NCBI GenBank assembly: GCA_031761875.1 | Contig: CP134492.1 | Span: 186,001-250,000, forward strand | Length of the DNA stretch: 64,000 bases | DNA from: Bacillaceae bacterium IKA-2 | GTDB taxonomy: Bacteria > Bacillota > Bacilli > Bacillales > Anaerobacillaceae | Direction: 5' to 3' | Shown: positions 32,494 through 41,374 of the stretch, piece by piece | Layout: every line of letters begins with the position of its first letter | How positions within the stretch are numbered: the first letter of the stretch is position 1 | Made by a program: the position numbers and the translations under genes | Notes under the pieces: model-generated | The model's database searches: none | What the model saw: the letters and a program-made list of their open reading frames with translations, nothing else | Told to the model about the DNA's origin: nothing

Positions 32494-33939
32494 TTATTTT
32501 TGTGCCGGGAACCATTCGTTGATGGCGTGCTTATGCTTTTCTAAAGGATCCTCTTCATTCACAATTGTTTCCATTGTCGTTGCAATTTGACTTCTTAGCT
32601 TATCTAGATCTTCACCAACTTTTACCAATTCTTCGGTTGCTACAACAATTGCTGCTTGAGATTCAATTGACGAAATTCTAAATGCATCGATTGAGCCATC
32701 TGGATTATGGAAACCAGTTGAGTTCTCGGCTGCCATGAAATCCCAGAACCATTGTGCTTTACGAACATGTTGTTGCGCTTCATTAATTTTTTCTTCAGAA
32801 ACTCCTGCTGTAATCATTCGGTTAACATAATAATGCGCTACTGTATTTAGTTCTTGCGCTTCAAGTAAACCTACCTTGTGACGATCTTGAATATCTTCAA
32901 CTCGATCCTTTAAGTATGTTGGACTCTTGTCTGCATGACAAGTACGGCAAGATTCTTCAATCGTTTTTAAAGGTGATCCCCAACGGTGTGAAGTAATCTT
33001 CTTTTTACCGTCAGTTCTTTGATATGGCATATGGCAATCAGAACATGAGACACCTGCTTCACCATGTGTTCCATAGCTCGATAACTCAAATTCAGGGTGC
33101 TGTGCTTTTAAAGATGGTGTCGCAGAAATATTGTGAATCCAATCATATTCAAATCCTTTATCCTTAGCTATTGTTTCAAAATATTCATAGATGTTTTCAA
33201 CTTTTAAACCTTTATCCCATGGAAAGGTAACCTCTTGGGTTTCTGGCTCAAAGTAATACTCAACATGACACTGCGCACATACGTAAGATCTCATATCATT
33301 TTGAGTAGCTTTTGATAAATCTTCGCCTTTTCTTTCCATTGCTTTAGTAAAAGATGGGCGAGTAATTCTTAAATCCATTGTGACAGGATCATGACAGTCC
33401 GAACATCCGATTGCCATATGACCATATTGTCCTAACTCATCGCTTTCTCCACCTAATCCTAACTCTACCATTCGAGGAAGAATTTCACCTCTAAAGTTCG
33501 CGCTCCAGTAGTCATCACCAAATTCGTCATCACTTAAAAGAAGTGGGACTACGGTTGATTTACAAGTTAAACAAGAACCAATTGTCTCATCGTTGACCCT
33601 GGCAATGTTTACTTGATCCTCTATCGCATAAGTATGACCTCTTGTTAAATTGTACTCAATAGCAAATCCATAGCCATTCCATAATGCCGGTTGGTATGGC
33701 TCTATAGAAGGATCGCTCTTTGAGATAACCTCTTTTTCATTCTCCATATTTTTCATATAACTTTCCCATTGAAGTGGAAATTTATCTTTAAAGGCTGTGT
33801 TTAAAAACTCATTGGCATCAAGTCCTGTATCCATTGGCTTACTTTCTTCTGCTTCTGAGCTATTACATGCTACAAGAACTAACATTAATAAGAAAGAAAA
33901 CAGCGCCAAAAGAATTGACTTTTTATTTAAGCTCCCCAT
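32494..33939 (-). CDS. nrfA: Cytochrome c nitrite reductase NrfA (second copy)
   Basis: Five-heme enzyme that reduces nitrite to ammonium with six electrons. Heme sites in order: CLTCK (catalytic heme with Lys ligand, about 123-127), CSDCH, CAQCH, CSDCH, CRTCH. CHVEY and KAQH supply the Glu, Tyr, Lys, Gln and His of the calcium and active site. A lipobox (VLVAC, about residue 25) makes it a lipoprotein held outside the membrane. The start is the ATG at 33939, eight bases from GAGAGGA. It pairs with the NrfH just upstream. Confidence 0.95.
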   Translation of the reverse strand: MGSLNKKSILLALFSFLLMLVLVACNSSEAEESKPMDTGLDANEFLNTAFKDKFPLQWESYMKNMENEKEVISKSDPSIEPYQPALWNGYGFAIEYNLTRGHTYAIEDQVNIARVNDETIGSCLTCKSTVVPLLLSDDEFGDDYWSANFRGEILPRMVELGLGGESDELGQYGHMAIGCSDCHDPVTMDLRITRPSFTKAMERKGEDLSKATQNDMRSYVCAQCHVEYYFEPETQEVTFPWDKGLKVENIYEYFETIAKDKGFEYDWIHNISATPSLKAQHPEFELSSYGTHGEAGVSCSDCHMPYQRTDGKKKITSHRWGSPLKTIEESCRTCHADKSPTYLKDRVEDIQDRHKVGLLEAQELNTVAHYYVNRMITAGVSEEKINEAQQHVRKAQWFWDFMAAENSTGFHNPDGSIDAFRISSIESQAAIVVATEELVKVGEDLDKLRSQIATTMETIVNEEDPLEKHKHAINEWFPAQK

Positions 33940-33962
33940 ATTTTTCATTCCTCTCAGTATAG

Positions 33963-34466
33963 TTATCTATTAAAATCAAAATTTCCTGGCACGGACCATG
34001 CGGCTGGACGAAAGTCACCTTTCTGATGTGGAACTTGGCGGTGGCAATCAATACAACTATCTTTTGCCCCATGGCTAATATTTTCTAAGCCTGGTTCGTG
34101 GCAACTTATACAATTCTTTTCGATAATCTCTTTTGACTTATCACTCGCTTCAATAATAGTAGGGATATTGCTAGCCCCTATCGTTGTCTTATATCCATGA
34201 GTAACTGCATTTACACTTTTAAACATATATTTCGCGATTTTACTATCTGTTGGTGCATGGCAATCGTTACATTTTAACGAAGCATGGTTTGAGCTTTCAA
34301 AATTTAAAATGACATGCTCATATACATGGCAACTAGCACAAAAATCCGGTGTATCAGTTGCATTGATCGCTCCTTCTGTACCAGCAAATAAAACAATGCC
34401 TACAAAAACTCCAATCAATGTAAATAAAAGTAGCTTATTGTTGATCTTTTTTAGTAAGCCTTTCAC
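33963..34466 (-). CDS. nrfH: Cytochrome c quinol dehydrogenase NrfH (second copy)
   Basis: NapC/NirT-family membrane cytochrome (167 residues) that takes electrons from menaquinol and passes them to NrfA. One N-terminal membrane helix (about 12-32) is followed by four heme motifs: CASCH, CNDCH, CISCH, CIDCH. The start is a GTG after a GGGGGGGAG ribosome site. It is 23 bases before nrfA. About two thirds of its residues look the same as in the first copy at 36414. Confidence 0.94.
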   Translation of the reverse strand: MKGLLKKINNKLLLFTLIGVFVGIVLFAGTEGAINATDTPDFCASCHVYEHVILNFESSNHASLKCNDCHAPTDSKIAKYMFKSVNAVTHGYKTTIGASNIPTIIEASDKSKEIIEKNCISCHEPGLENISHGAKDSCIDCHRQVPHQKGDFRPAAWSVPGNFDFNR

Positions 34467-34510
34467 TTTCTCCCCCCCCTTTTACACAAAATTTCTTATT
34501 TCTACGACCA

Positions 34511-34575
34511 ATACTAGCCCTAGCAAAATGACGCTGCAGTGAGATTTGTCACCCCAAATGTGAAGAATTTATGAA
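34511..34575 (-). promoter_or_regulatory. FNR-like promoter of nrfHA copy 2 with tandem TGAA sites
   Basis: AGTGA-GATTTG-TCACC (34538-34553) matches the FNR palindrome at 8 of 10 positions. A TAGTAT -10 at 34516-34511 puts its centre at -41.5. GTGAAGAATTTATGAAC (34560-34576) upstream holds two TGAA units 11 bases apart and is identical to the one at 37128. Further up (34631-34649) TTTGTGAAC and TCACA give another possible ResD/FNR-type site. The rest of 34467-34857 has no gene. Confidence 0.7.
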
Positions 34576-34806
34576 CGCCATAGAAATCGAGACTGAACGT
34601 TTAAATCTACGGTAATTATTTGTCAGACACTTTGTGAACCCCTGTCACAATAGCTTTTTAGAGATTAATAACAAGGCTAGAAATACATCTTAAAAATAAT
34701 TTCATGCACTTTTAGCTATTTTTCAGATACATGCATTGAATTCCACTGACCGTAACTGTGCTTTACGTCACGTTTTATATGCCAAATTAGTGAATACTGT
34801 TCACAA

Positions 34807-34847
34807 AAAAACTCCTTCCAAAGGCACTCAGCCTTTGAAAAGAGTTT
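34807..34847 (-). terminator. Terminator after the first nrfHA operon
   Basis: CAAAGGC pairs with GCCTTTG and an outer AAACTC with GAGTTT; the minus-strand end is T-rich. It separates the two nrfHA operons. Confidence 0.75.
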
Positions 34848-34857
34848 CTTAACTTAC

Positions 34858-36396
34858 TTATTCTTTATCACGATGGTTCGGGAACCACTCGTTAATTGCT
34901 TGTAGATGTTTTTCGTGAGAAACTGTCTCATTGACAACATTTTCCTTAGTAACTTCGATTTGACGCTCCAACTCATCAATATCTTCTCCAATTTTCACTA
35001 ATTCAATTGTTGCGATACGAATTGCTTCAGAAGATGCTTGAATAGACCATCTGAATGAATCAATTGCTGCGTCTGGGTTGTGGAAACCGTATGAGTTTTC
35101 AGCAGCGATAATATCCCAGAACCATTGACCTTTACGTTGTAAATAACGTGTTTCATTAACTTTAACTTGATCAACATCTTTTCCTTCATCTAAGCGTGTC
35201 ATTAATCTGTTCACATAGTAAGTTGCACTTACACTAAGCTCTTGAGACTCAAGTAAAGCATCTTTGGAACGCTTTTGAATGTCGTCTACGCGATCAGTCA
35301 AATCTGTTTCTGATTTATCAGAGTGACACGTACGGCAAGATTCTTCAACTGTGTTCATAGGAGAACCCCAACGGTGAGAAGAAATTTTCTTTTTACCGTC
35401 AACTCTTTGGTAAGGCATATGGCAGTCCGAACACGATACAGATTTGTGAGTGCCGTAGCTCCATAATTCATACTCAGGATGTTGTGCTTTTTGAATTGGT
35501 GTGTTTGTAAGTCTTGATACATACTCACCTTTGAAATAGTCTTCTTTACCAGTACGGTTAACTAATTCACCTGTGGCTTCATCAAAGCCCCAAAGCTCAT
35601 CATAGTAATCCCACATATTTTCCATTCTAACACCTTTGTCCCAAGGCATAGTTGTATGTGCATTGTTAGTTGGGTCAAAGAAGTACTCGACGTGACATTG
35701 AGCACAAACGAGTGAACGCATGTCATGTTGTGTAATCGTATCTAAAGAATATCCTAATTGCTTTTGCATGATTTCAGGATCCATGTTTTCTAAAGAAAGT
35801 GTTAATTGTGGCATTGTGATACGTAAATCCATTGTTACAGGGTCGTGACATGTTGAACAACCAACCGAAGCATGCCCATAAGTTCCAAGCTCATCAGTTT
35901 TAGTAGAAGCTGTCATTTCATCAATCCATGGCATTGCTTCATCATGATAACTCATTTTAAAAGCATTGTCATAGCCAAACTCTTCGATCATCTTCGGGAA
36001 TAATGTCGTTTTACAAGACATACAAGCTGCAACTGCATTTGGGTTACCTGTAATACGTCTTACGTTCATTTGATCTTCGAAAGCATAGGTATGGCCTCGT
36101 GTTAAGTTATACTCTACAGCGAAACCAAATCCGTTCCACAAGATCGGTAAAAATGGCTCAATTGAAGGATCACTTTTTGCAATTGGCTCTTTTTCATCCA
36201 CCATGTTTTTCATATAGCTTTCCCAATGTAGTGGGAATTTTTCTTTAAAAGCGTAGCTGTTCCATTCTTCTGGATCAATTCCAGTATCCATTGGTTCTAT
36301 ATCTTTTGCTTGTGAATTTGCGCACCCTACTAATATAAGCATTAACATGAATGATAGTACCATCAACAATAATGTTTTTTTATGATTGCTCTCCAT
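34858..36396 (-). CDS. nrfA: Cytochrome c nitrite reductase NrfA (first copy)
   Basis: Paralogue of the enzyme at 32494. Heme sites: CMSCK (catalytic), CSTCH, CAQCH, CSDCH, CRTCH. CHVEY and KAQH of the calcium/active site are present. A lipobox (ILVGC) makes it a lipoprotein. It is about 30 residues longer than the second copy, mainly by an insertion around the WGFDEATGELVNR region (about residues 255-290). The first ATG overlaps the nrfH stop (TAATG), but AAAGGA fits the ATG at 36396 better. Confidence 0.95.
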   Translation of the reverse strand: MESNHKKTLLLMVLSFMLMLILVGCANSQAKDIEPMDTGIDPEEWNSYAFKEKFPLHWESYMKNMVDEKEPIAKSDPSIEPFLPILWNGFGFAVEYNLTRGHTYAFEDQMNVRRITGNPNAVAACMSCKTTLFPKMIEEFGYDNAFKMSYHDEAMPWIDEMTASTKTDELGTYGHASVGCSTCHDPVTMDLRITMPQLTLSLENMDPEIMQKQLGYSLDTITQHDMRSLVCAQCHVEYFFDPTNNAHTTMPWDKGVRMENMWDYYDELWGFDEATGELVNRTGKEDYFKGEYVSRLTNTPIQKAQHPEYELWSYGTHKSVSCSDCHMPYQRVDGKKKISSHRWGSPMNTVEESCRTCHSDKSETDLTDRVDDIQKRSKDALLESQELSVSATYYVNRLMTRLDEGKDVDQVKVNETRYLQRKGQWFWDIIAAENSYGFHNPDAAIDSFRWSIQASSEAIRIATIELVKIGEDIDELERQIEVTKENVVNETVSHEKHLQAINEWFPNHRDKE

Positions 36397-36413
36397 TTTT
36401 TTCATTCCTTTCA

Positions 36414-36932
36414 TTATTTTCTACCTGGTTCTACAAAGAAAAATTCTTTTTTCTCAAATGCTTCTTGTGATCTGAAATCACCTTTACCATGTGGTACTTG
36501 GCGGTGACAGTCTATACAGCTATCATACGCTCCACCATGGTCAACATTTTGTAAGCTTGGTTCATGGCAGCTAACACAATTTTGTTGAACTATTTCTTTT
36601 GAGCTTTCTGTTGCATGGATAACAGTAGGTATTTTGCTAGCACCTAGAGTTTGCATGTAACCATGACTCAAAGCTGATTTAGCCTTGTACGTATACTTTC
36701 CTAACTTGCTATCATTAGGTGTATGGCAGTCATTACAATTTAAGTTAGCATGATTAGACTGTTTAAAATTATTGATCGTGCTTTCATAAACGTGACAACT
36801 AGCGCAAAAATCAGCTGTATCTGTTGCCTTCAATGTTCCTGCTGTTCCTGCAAAAAGAACAATACCTACAAAAATACCAATTAATGTAAATAATAAAAGC
36901 TTCTTATCTAACTTTCTAAGCATTTCCCCCAT
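36414..36932 (-). CDS. nrfH: Cytochrome c quinol dehydrogenase NrfH (first copy)
   Basis: Four-heme menaquinol dehydrogenase. Membrane helix at about 10-30, then CASCH, CNDCH, CVSCH, CIDCH. The start at 36932 (MGEMLRKLDKK) has AAGGAG eight bases upstream; an in-frame ATG six codons earlier contains that ribosome site. The C-terminus is extended by about ten residues compared with copy 2. Stop and nrfA start overlap. Confidence 0.94.
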   Translation of the reverse strand: MGEMLRKLDKKLLLFTLIGIFVGIVLFAGTAGTLKATDTADFCASCHVYESTINNFKQSNHANLNCNDCHTPNDSKLGKYTYKAKSALSHGYMQTLGASKIPTVIHATESSKEIVQQNCVSCHEPSLQNVDHGGAYDSCIDCHRQVPHGKGDFRSQEAFEKKEFFFVEPGRK

Positions 36933-37010
36933 CGGTTTCTCTCCTTTCATGATTTAGAGATTATATTAAGGTAACGTTTAAGTTCACCTAATAACGAAAA
37001 CAACTATTGT

Positions 37011-37070
37011 GTTTTAAACTTGCATTGTTTGCGGTGTTTTTAACTTGCATTGTTTGCGTTGCTTTTAACT
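37011..37070. repeat. 25-base tandem repeats in the nrfH leader
   Basis: Two and a half units of gttttaaacttgcattgttt(gcggt) follow each other (37011, 37036, partial at 37061). With the start inferred at about 37072, the array fills the beginning of the 5' leader of the first nrfHA operon. The second nrfHA operon has no such array. Confidence 0.75.
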
Positions 37071-37078
37071 CTATGTTC

Positions 37079-37143
37079 ATCATACTTTAATATACTTTTA
37101 CACAATGTGTTGAAAATCACATTTTGCGTGAAGAATTTATGAA
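37079..37143 (-). promoter_or_regulatory. FNR-like promoter of nrfHA copy 1 with tandem TGAA sites
   Basis: TGTGT-TGAAAA-TCACA (37106-37121) matches the FNR palindrome at 9 of 10 positions. TATGAT at 37084-37079 is a good -10, again placing the site at -41.5. GTGAAGAATTTATGAAC at 37128-37144 is identical to the copy at 34560 and lies at the same 6-base distance. Beyond this, 37145-37320 is AT-rich without a gene. Confidence 0.75.
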
Positions 37144-37322
37144 CAAAATATCCTAAACATCATTACACGTAAGCCAAACTAACTTAACAATAGATTTTAC
37201 CTGAATTTTATTTTAAAATAAAAGTCAAAAAAGTATAAGATAATCAGTAAAAACGTTATATTTTATCTCGTAAATGTGTAAAAGTAATAAACAACGGTAA
37301 ATATCTTACATATTTTCATGCA

Positions 37323-37362
37323 CAAAAAAGAGCAGAAGGAAGTTATCACTATCCTTTTGCTC
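37323..37362 (-). terminator. Terminator after the app operon
   Basis: GAGCAaAAGGA pairs with TCCTTcTGCTC around an AGTGATAACT-type loop, followed on the minus strand by TTTTTT. It ends the transporter operon about 130 bases after appC. Confidence 0.75.
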
Positions 37363-37495
37363 ATCTTTTTGCTCAACACTTATTCTATTAACTACTTTCA
37401 AACATAAAAATGGCCAATCTCACCAAATATGAATTCTACTACTAAGGAGTATGAGATTTCACAATTTGGTCAAACTGACCGATCGTCATATTAAG

Positions 37496-38398
37496 TTAAC
37501 TTCTCGTTTTAGGATCGAAGGCATCTCTTAATCCATCACCAATAAAGTTAATCGCAAGTACCGTTAAAACAATCGCAAATCCAGGTGGAAGCCACGCCTC
37601 AGTAAAATTAGTTAAAACTCGTAAGCTACGAGCTTCATTTAACATATTCCCCCAAGTTGGTGTTGGCTGTGGAATACCGAATCCGATAAAACTCAATCCA
37701 GATTCGATGATAATCATTGTTGCCATCATAATTGTCGCATTAACAATGATAGGACCTACTGCGTTAGGAAGAAAATGCTTGATAATAATTCGTGAGTCGG
37801 AACAACCAATCGATCGAGCTCCTAAAATAAACTCATTTTCTCGTATCGATAAAAATGTTCCCCTTAAAATTCTTGTGATATTAGGCCATGTTGTAAAAGC
37901 AATGATCACAACAAACAAACCGATCGAAACTTTTTCTAGTATAGCCATAATTGTTAACACCAGTAATAAAAATGGAATCGTTAACATTAAATCTGTTGCT
38001 CTCATAATTAAACTATCGATTTTACCGCCATAATACCCTGAAAGTGAACCCAATACAACTCCGATTAAAAGCGTAAAGAGCATCGCTGAGAATCCGATTG
38101 TTAACGAAACCCTCGACCCGTATACAAGGCGGGAGAAGTTGTCCCGTCCAGAGGCATCTGTCCCTAAATAATTTTCAGCACTCTGTTTTGCGTAAACGTT
38201 ACTTAAATCCGATTTCACGGGATCATGTGTTGCAATAAAAGGCGCGAATATCGCAATAATTACGAAAAATGATAAAATAATAATTCCGAAAATGGCTAAT
38301 TTGTTACGCAAGAAACGGCGCATTGCTAGTTGAAATGGACTTAAGCTTTTTTCTGTTTCTGGCTGTTTTTCATCAATTATATTTTCATTAGCTCCCAA
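37496..38398 (-). CDS. appC: Oligopeptide ABC transporter permease (AppC/OppC type)
   Basis: Second permease of a peptide importer. A cytoplasmic N-terminal stretch is followed by a membrane helix (about 35-57) and a BPD_transp_1 domain with five helices; the EAA loop is near GARSIGCSDSRIIIKHFLPN. I start at the TTG at 38398 because GAGGTG is six bases upstream; an in-frame ATG at 38437 overlaps appB more deeply. About 300 residues. The order D-F-A-B-C is that of the B. subtilis app operon. Confidence 0.85.
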   Translation of the reverse strand: MGANENIIDEKQPETEKSLSPFQLAMRRFLRNKLAIFGIIILSFFVIIAIFAPFIATHDPVKSDLSNVYAKQSAENYLGTDASGRDNFSRLVYGSRVSLTIGFSAMLFTLLIGVVLGSLSGYYGGKIDSLIMRATDLMLTIPFLLLVLTIMAILEKVSIGLFVVIIAFTTWPNITRILRGTFLSIRENEFILGARSIGCSDSRIIIKHFLPNAVGPIIVNATIMMATMIIIESGLSFIGFGIPQPTPTWGNMLNEARSLRVLTNFTEAWLPPGFAIVLTVLAINFIGDGLRDAFDPKTRS

Positions 38399-38408
38399 AT
38401 CAATCACC

Positions 38409-39374
38409 TCAATCGTAACGAATTCGTGGATCAACAACAGCGTAAAAAATGTCAGCTAAGAGATTTCCTACGAGAATTGATACCGCAAGTATTAAGTTAA
38501 TAGCCATAATGACCGGATAATCTCGATTTTGAATTGAATTTAAAAATAAAGTACCAAGACCTGGGTAGTTAAATACCGCCTCAGTAATAACAGCGCCACT
38601 TAACAGTGTTCCAAATTCAAAACCAAGCAATGTAATAATTGGAATTAGGGCATTTCGTAGCGTATGCTTATAAAGAACGGAATTGTTACTTAAGCCCTTT
38701 GCTCTAGCAGTTCGAATAAAGTCACTTCCCATTACCTCGAGCATTTCAGTTCTCATATAGCGCATATAAATCGCTGTACTAGAAAGTCCTAACGTTAATC
38801 CTGGCAAAATTAAATGTCTAAGTTTGTCAATATAATATTCAAATCCTGTTAAACCAATAGTAGAAATCGTTCCTTGTGACGGAAACCAACCAAACTGGAA
38901 AGCAAAAAAGTAAATCGCTATTAATCCAGCAAAGAAGTTTGGAGTTGCAAGACCGAGAAAAGCAAATGTCGTTGCACCATAATCTAGGAAAGAATATTTA
39001 TTTTTAGCCGAGTAAATACCGATCGGTATCGCAACAACAAGAGTAATAAATAACGCAAAAAGCGATAAATTTATTGTACTCCCTATTCTCGATTTAATTA
39101 AATCTGCTACAGAACGACCTTTGTAATGCATAGATTGACCTAAATCACCTACTGCTATACTTGATATCCACCGTCCATATTGAACATAAACAGGATCATT
39201 TAATCCTAAAGCTTCTCTGCGCTCTTCCAACACTTCATGAGGAATATTTGGGTCTAATTGTTCACCCGATAATGGATCACCAGGAGCAAAATAAGCTAAC
39301 GCAAATACGATAACAGTTACTAAGAAAAGCATGGGTATAAATTGCAAGACCCTGCGGATGATGTACTTATGCAT
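38409..39374 (-). CDS. appB: Oligopeptide ABC transporter permease (AppB/OppB type)
   Basis: First permease, 321 residues and six membrane helices. The N-terminus (MHKYIIRRVLQFIPMLFLV) and the EAA loop (RTARAKGLSNNSVLYKHTLRN, about 215-235) are typical of OppB. GGGGAGG precedes the ATG. It follows appA by 80 bases. Confidence 0.9.
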   Translation of the reverse strand: MHKYIIRRVLQFIPMLFLVTVIVFALAYFAPGDPLSGEQLDPNIPHEVLEERREALGLNDPVYVQYGRWISSIAVGDLGQSMHYKGRSVADLIKSRIGSTINLSLFALFITLVVAIPIGIYSAKNKYSFLDYGATTFAFLGLATPNFFAGLIAIYFFAFQFGWFPSQGTISTIGLTGFEYYIDKLRHLILPGLTLGLSSTAIYMRYMRTEMLEVMGSDFIRTARAKGLSNNSVLYKHTLRNALIPIITLLGFEFGTLLSGAVITEAVFNYPGLGTLFLNSIQNRDYPVIMAINLILAVSILVGNLLADIFYAVVDPRIRYD

Positions 39375-39454
39375 AATTGTCCTCCCCTACTCAGTAAAAG
39401 AGGGCGTATGGCAGGTCTAGACCATACACCCTTGTAATCTAACTTAAATAAAAA

Positions 39455-41239
39455 TTATTGTTCTAACCACCATAAATGTGAATCTGAATTTACATTACGT
39501 GGTTTAACTGTCCAACCATGAAACTTGTCGTTAAATGCAACGTTTACGTTTGCACTGTATAACGGAAGAGCTGGAAGTTGCTCAGAATAATAAGCTGCCC
39601 ACTCGTTGTATACTTCTGCACGGAAATCAAGGTCAAAAGCGTCTGGAGCTCTTAATGCTTTTGCTAATAACTCATCACTATGTGCATCGTCCCAACGTAA
39701 GTAGTTATATGGAGCAGTTGATCTGTGAATTCCAGATGGATCTGGATCTCCAGTTGAAAGACCCCAACCAGCTAAATACAAATCAAAATCTGTATTGTTT
39801 TCTTCTATTAGCGGGAAGTGAGCCGCCGCTTCACGAGGACTTCTCATGTCGACTTTAACACCAACAGCTGCTAAATTTTCAACGATAATTGGAGCTGTAC
39901 GCTCACGAACTACGTTTCCACTTGGAAAATCAAGGTTTAATACATACTCATCTCCGTTTGGAAATTGACGGAAACCATCACCATTTTCATCGATAAAGCC
40001 TGCCTCATCAAGAAGTGCATTTGCTTTGTCTTCACTGTACTCATATTGACTTACAGCATCTGCATTATACGCCCATGAAGCTTCAGGGAATGGTGCATTT
40101 AATACAACTGCACTTCCAAATAATAAACCATCAACAAAACCTTGACGGTTAACTGCATGTGCAATTGCTTGACGTACTTTCACGTCTTGAAGCTTTTCAT
40201 TTGGAATCCAACCACTTTTATCTGTCCAGTCATCTTGTTCACCCTCAGAATGATGGAGCTTGAATCCCATATATTGATAACCAAAATCTTGATCTTCAAC
40301 AAGAGTAACATTTGGCAGTGCATTTACATCTTCAGCGTCTGCTGCCGGTACTCCACCTGGAAGACCTACCATATGAAGCTCTTCAATTTGAAGCTGTCCA
40401 ACCATAACATCTTGGTTAACTACTTTCCAAACAATACGATCAAGAAGAGGTGCACCTTTCCAGTAATCAGCAAACGGTTCAAGAATATATTGCTCACCTT
40501 CTTGAATTTGTGCTAATGTAAACGGTCCAGTACCTACTACACTACCTGCTTCAATAGAACCTGGATGTTCTGGAATATCTTCTACAGCTACATCTTCAAA
40601 AATGTGCTTTGGAATAATTGAAAAAGCTGTGAATTGTAGAGCAGTAATACTAGGCTCTGCAAATGTAAATTTAACTGTCAGTGGATCAACTGCCTCTACA
40701 CCAACTAATGTATCAGCATCACCTGCTAGATACTCTTCGTAACCTGCTAATTGGTTTACGTAATCAACACGTACACCACCAGCTGCCGTGTATCTTGGGT
40801 CAGCAATTGCAGTGAAAGTGAATACTACGTCATCCGCCGTAAAATCTTCACCATCATGCCATTTAACACCTTCATTTAAAGTGTATGTTAGTTCAGTAAA
40901 CTCGTCATTGAAATCCCAACTCTTTGCAAGAGAAGGTTCCCATTCTAAAGTTTCACTTAATTGTGTTAATCCTTCATGCGTAAAATCTAAAATGTTTGCC
41001 TCGTACGCATCTCCATAAAATATTGGATTGAACTGACCTGCTGGAGCTGAGAACATCGCAGCATTAATCTGTCCGCCTTGTTGTGCTCCAGTTGCTTCTT
41101 CTGGATCATTTTCATTTGTTTCATTTGCTGGCTCGTTATTGTTACCTGGTGTTTCGTTTGGAGCATCGTTAGTATTACAAGCAGCTAACGCAAAGACAAG
41201 AACAAACGATAATACTAACATTAACCAAATTTTCTTCAT
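39455..41239 (-). CDS. appA: Peptide-binding lipoprotein of the ABC transporter (AppA type)
   Basis: Substrate-binding protein of SBP family 5, 594 residues. The lipobox ALAAC (about residue 21) anchors it to the membrane, and a Glu/Asn-rich linker (about 25-52) leads to the binding domain. WEPSLAKSWDFND and GTGPFTLAQ are family motifs. Peptide as ligand is expected; nickel- or sugar-binding relatives exist. GGGGGAT precedes the ATG. The 117-base gap to appF has a large palindrome. Confidence 0.9.
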   Translation of the reverse strand: MKKIWLMLVLSFVLVFALAACNTNDAPNETPGNNNEPANETNENDPEEATGAQQGGQINAAMFSAPAGQFNPIFYGDAYEANILDFTHEGLTQLSETLEWEPSLAKSWDFNDEFTELTYTLNEGVKWHDGEDFTADDVVFTFTAIADPRYTAAGGVRVDYVNQLAGYEEYLAGDADTLVGVEAVDPLTVKFTFAEPSITALQFTAFSIIPKHIFEDVAVEDIPEHPGSIEAGSVVGTGPFTLAQIQEGEQYILEPFADYWKGAPLLDRIVWKVVNQDVMVGQLQIEELHMVGLPGGVPAADAEDVNALPNVTLVEDQDFGYQYMGFKLHHSEGEQDDWTDKSGWIPNEKLQDVKVRQAIAHAVNRQGFVDGLLFGSAVVLNAPFPEASWAYNADAVSQYEYSEDKANALLDEAGFIDENGDGFRQFPNGDEYVLNLDFPSGNVVRERTAPIIVENLAAVGVKVDMRSPREAAAHFPLIEENNTDFDLYLAGWGLSTGDPDPSGIHRSTAPYNYLRWDDAHSDELLAKALRAPDAFDLDFRAEVYNEWAAYYSEQLPALPLYSANVNVAFNDKFHGWTVKPRNVNSDSHLWWLEQ

Positions 41240-41342
41240 AAATTGTAATCCCCCTATGTTTTAATTTTTTTTTAAATCTTTAAAAACAGATACATTTTCT
41301 TTTTTTATAGTATGCACCTCCCTTAAAGAATTAAAGTTTATT

Positions 41343-41374
41343 CATCTATACACTAGTTAACTAGTGTATAGATG
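41343..41374. repeat. 32-base perfect palindrome across the appF stop codon
   Basis: CATCTATACACTAGTT and its exact complement meet at 41358. The last four codons and stop of appF are within it. No T-run follows, so it is more likely an mRNA processing or stability hairpin ahead of appA than a terminator. Confidence 0.8.

Noticed and set aside
34631-34649. TGTGA...TCACA at 34633 as a main FNR site
   Set aside because: The spacing is 7 rather than 6 bases and it is over 160 bases from nrfH; kept only as a possible accessory site.
37200-37225. AT-only palindrome TTTTATTTTAAAATAAAA
   Set aside because: Expected by chance in DNA this AT-rich; no promoter or stem-T-run near it.
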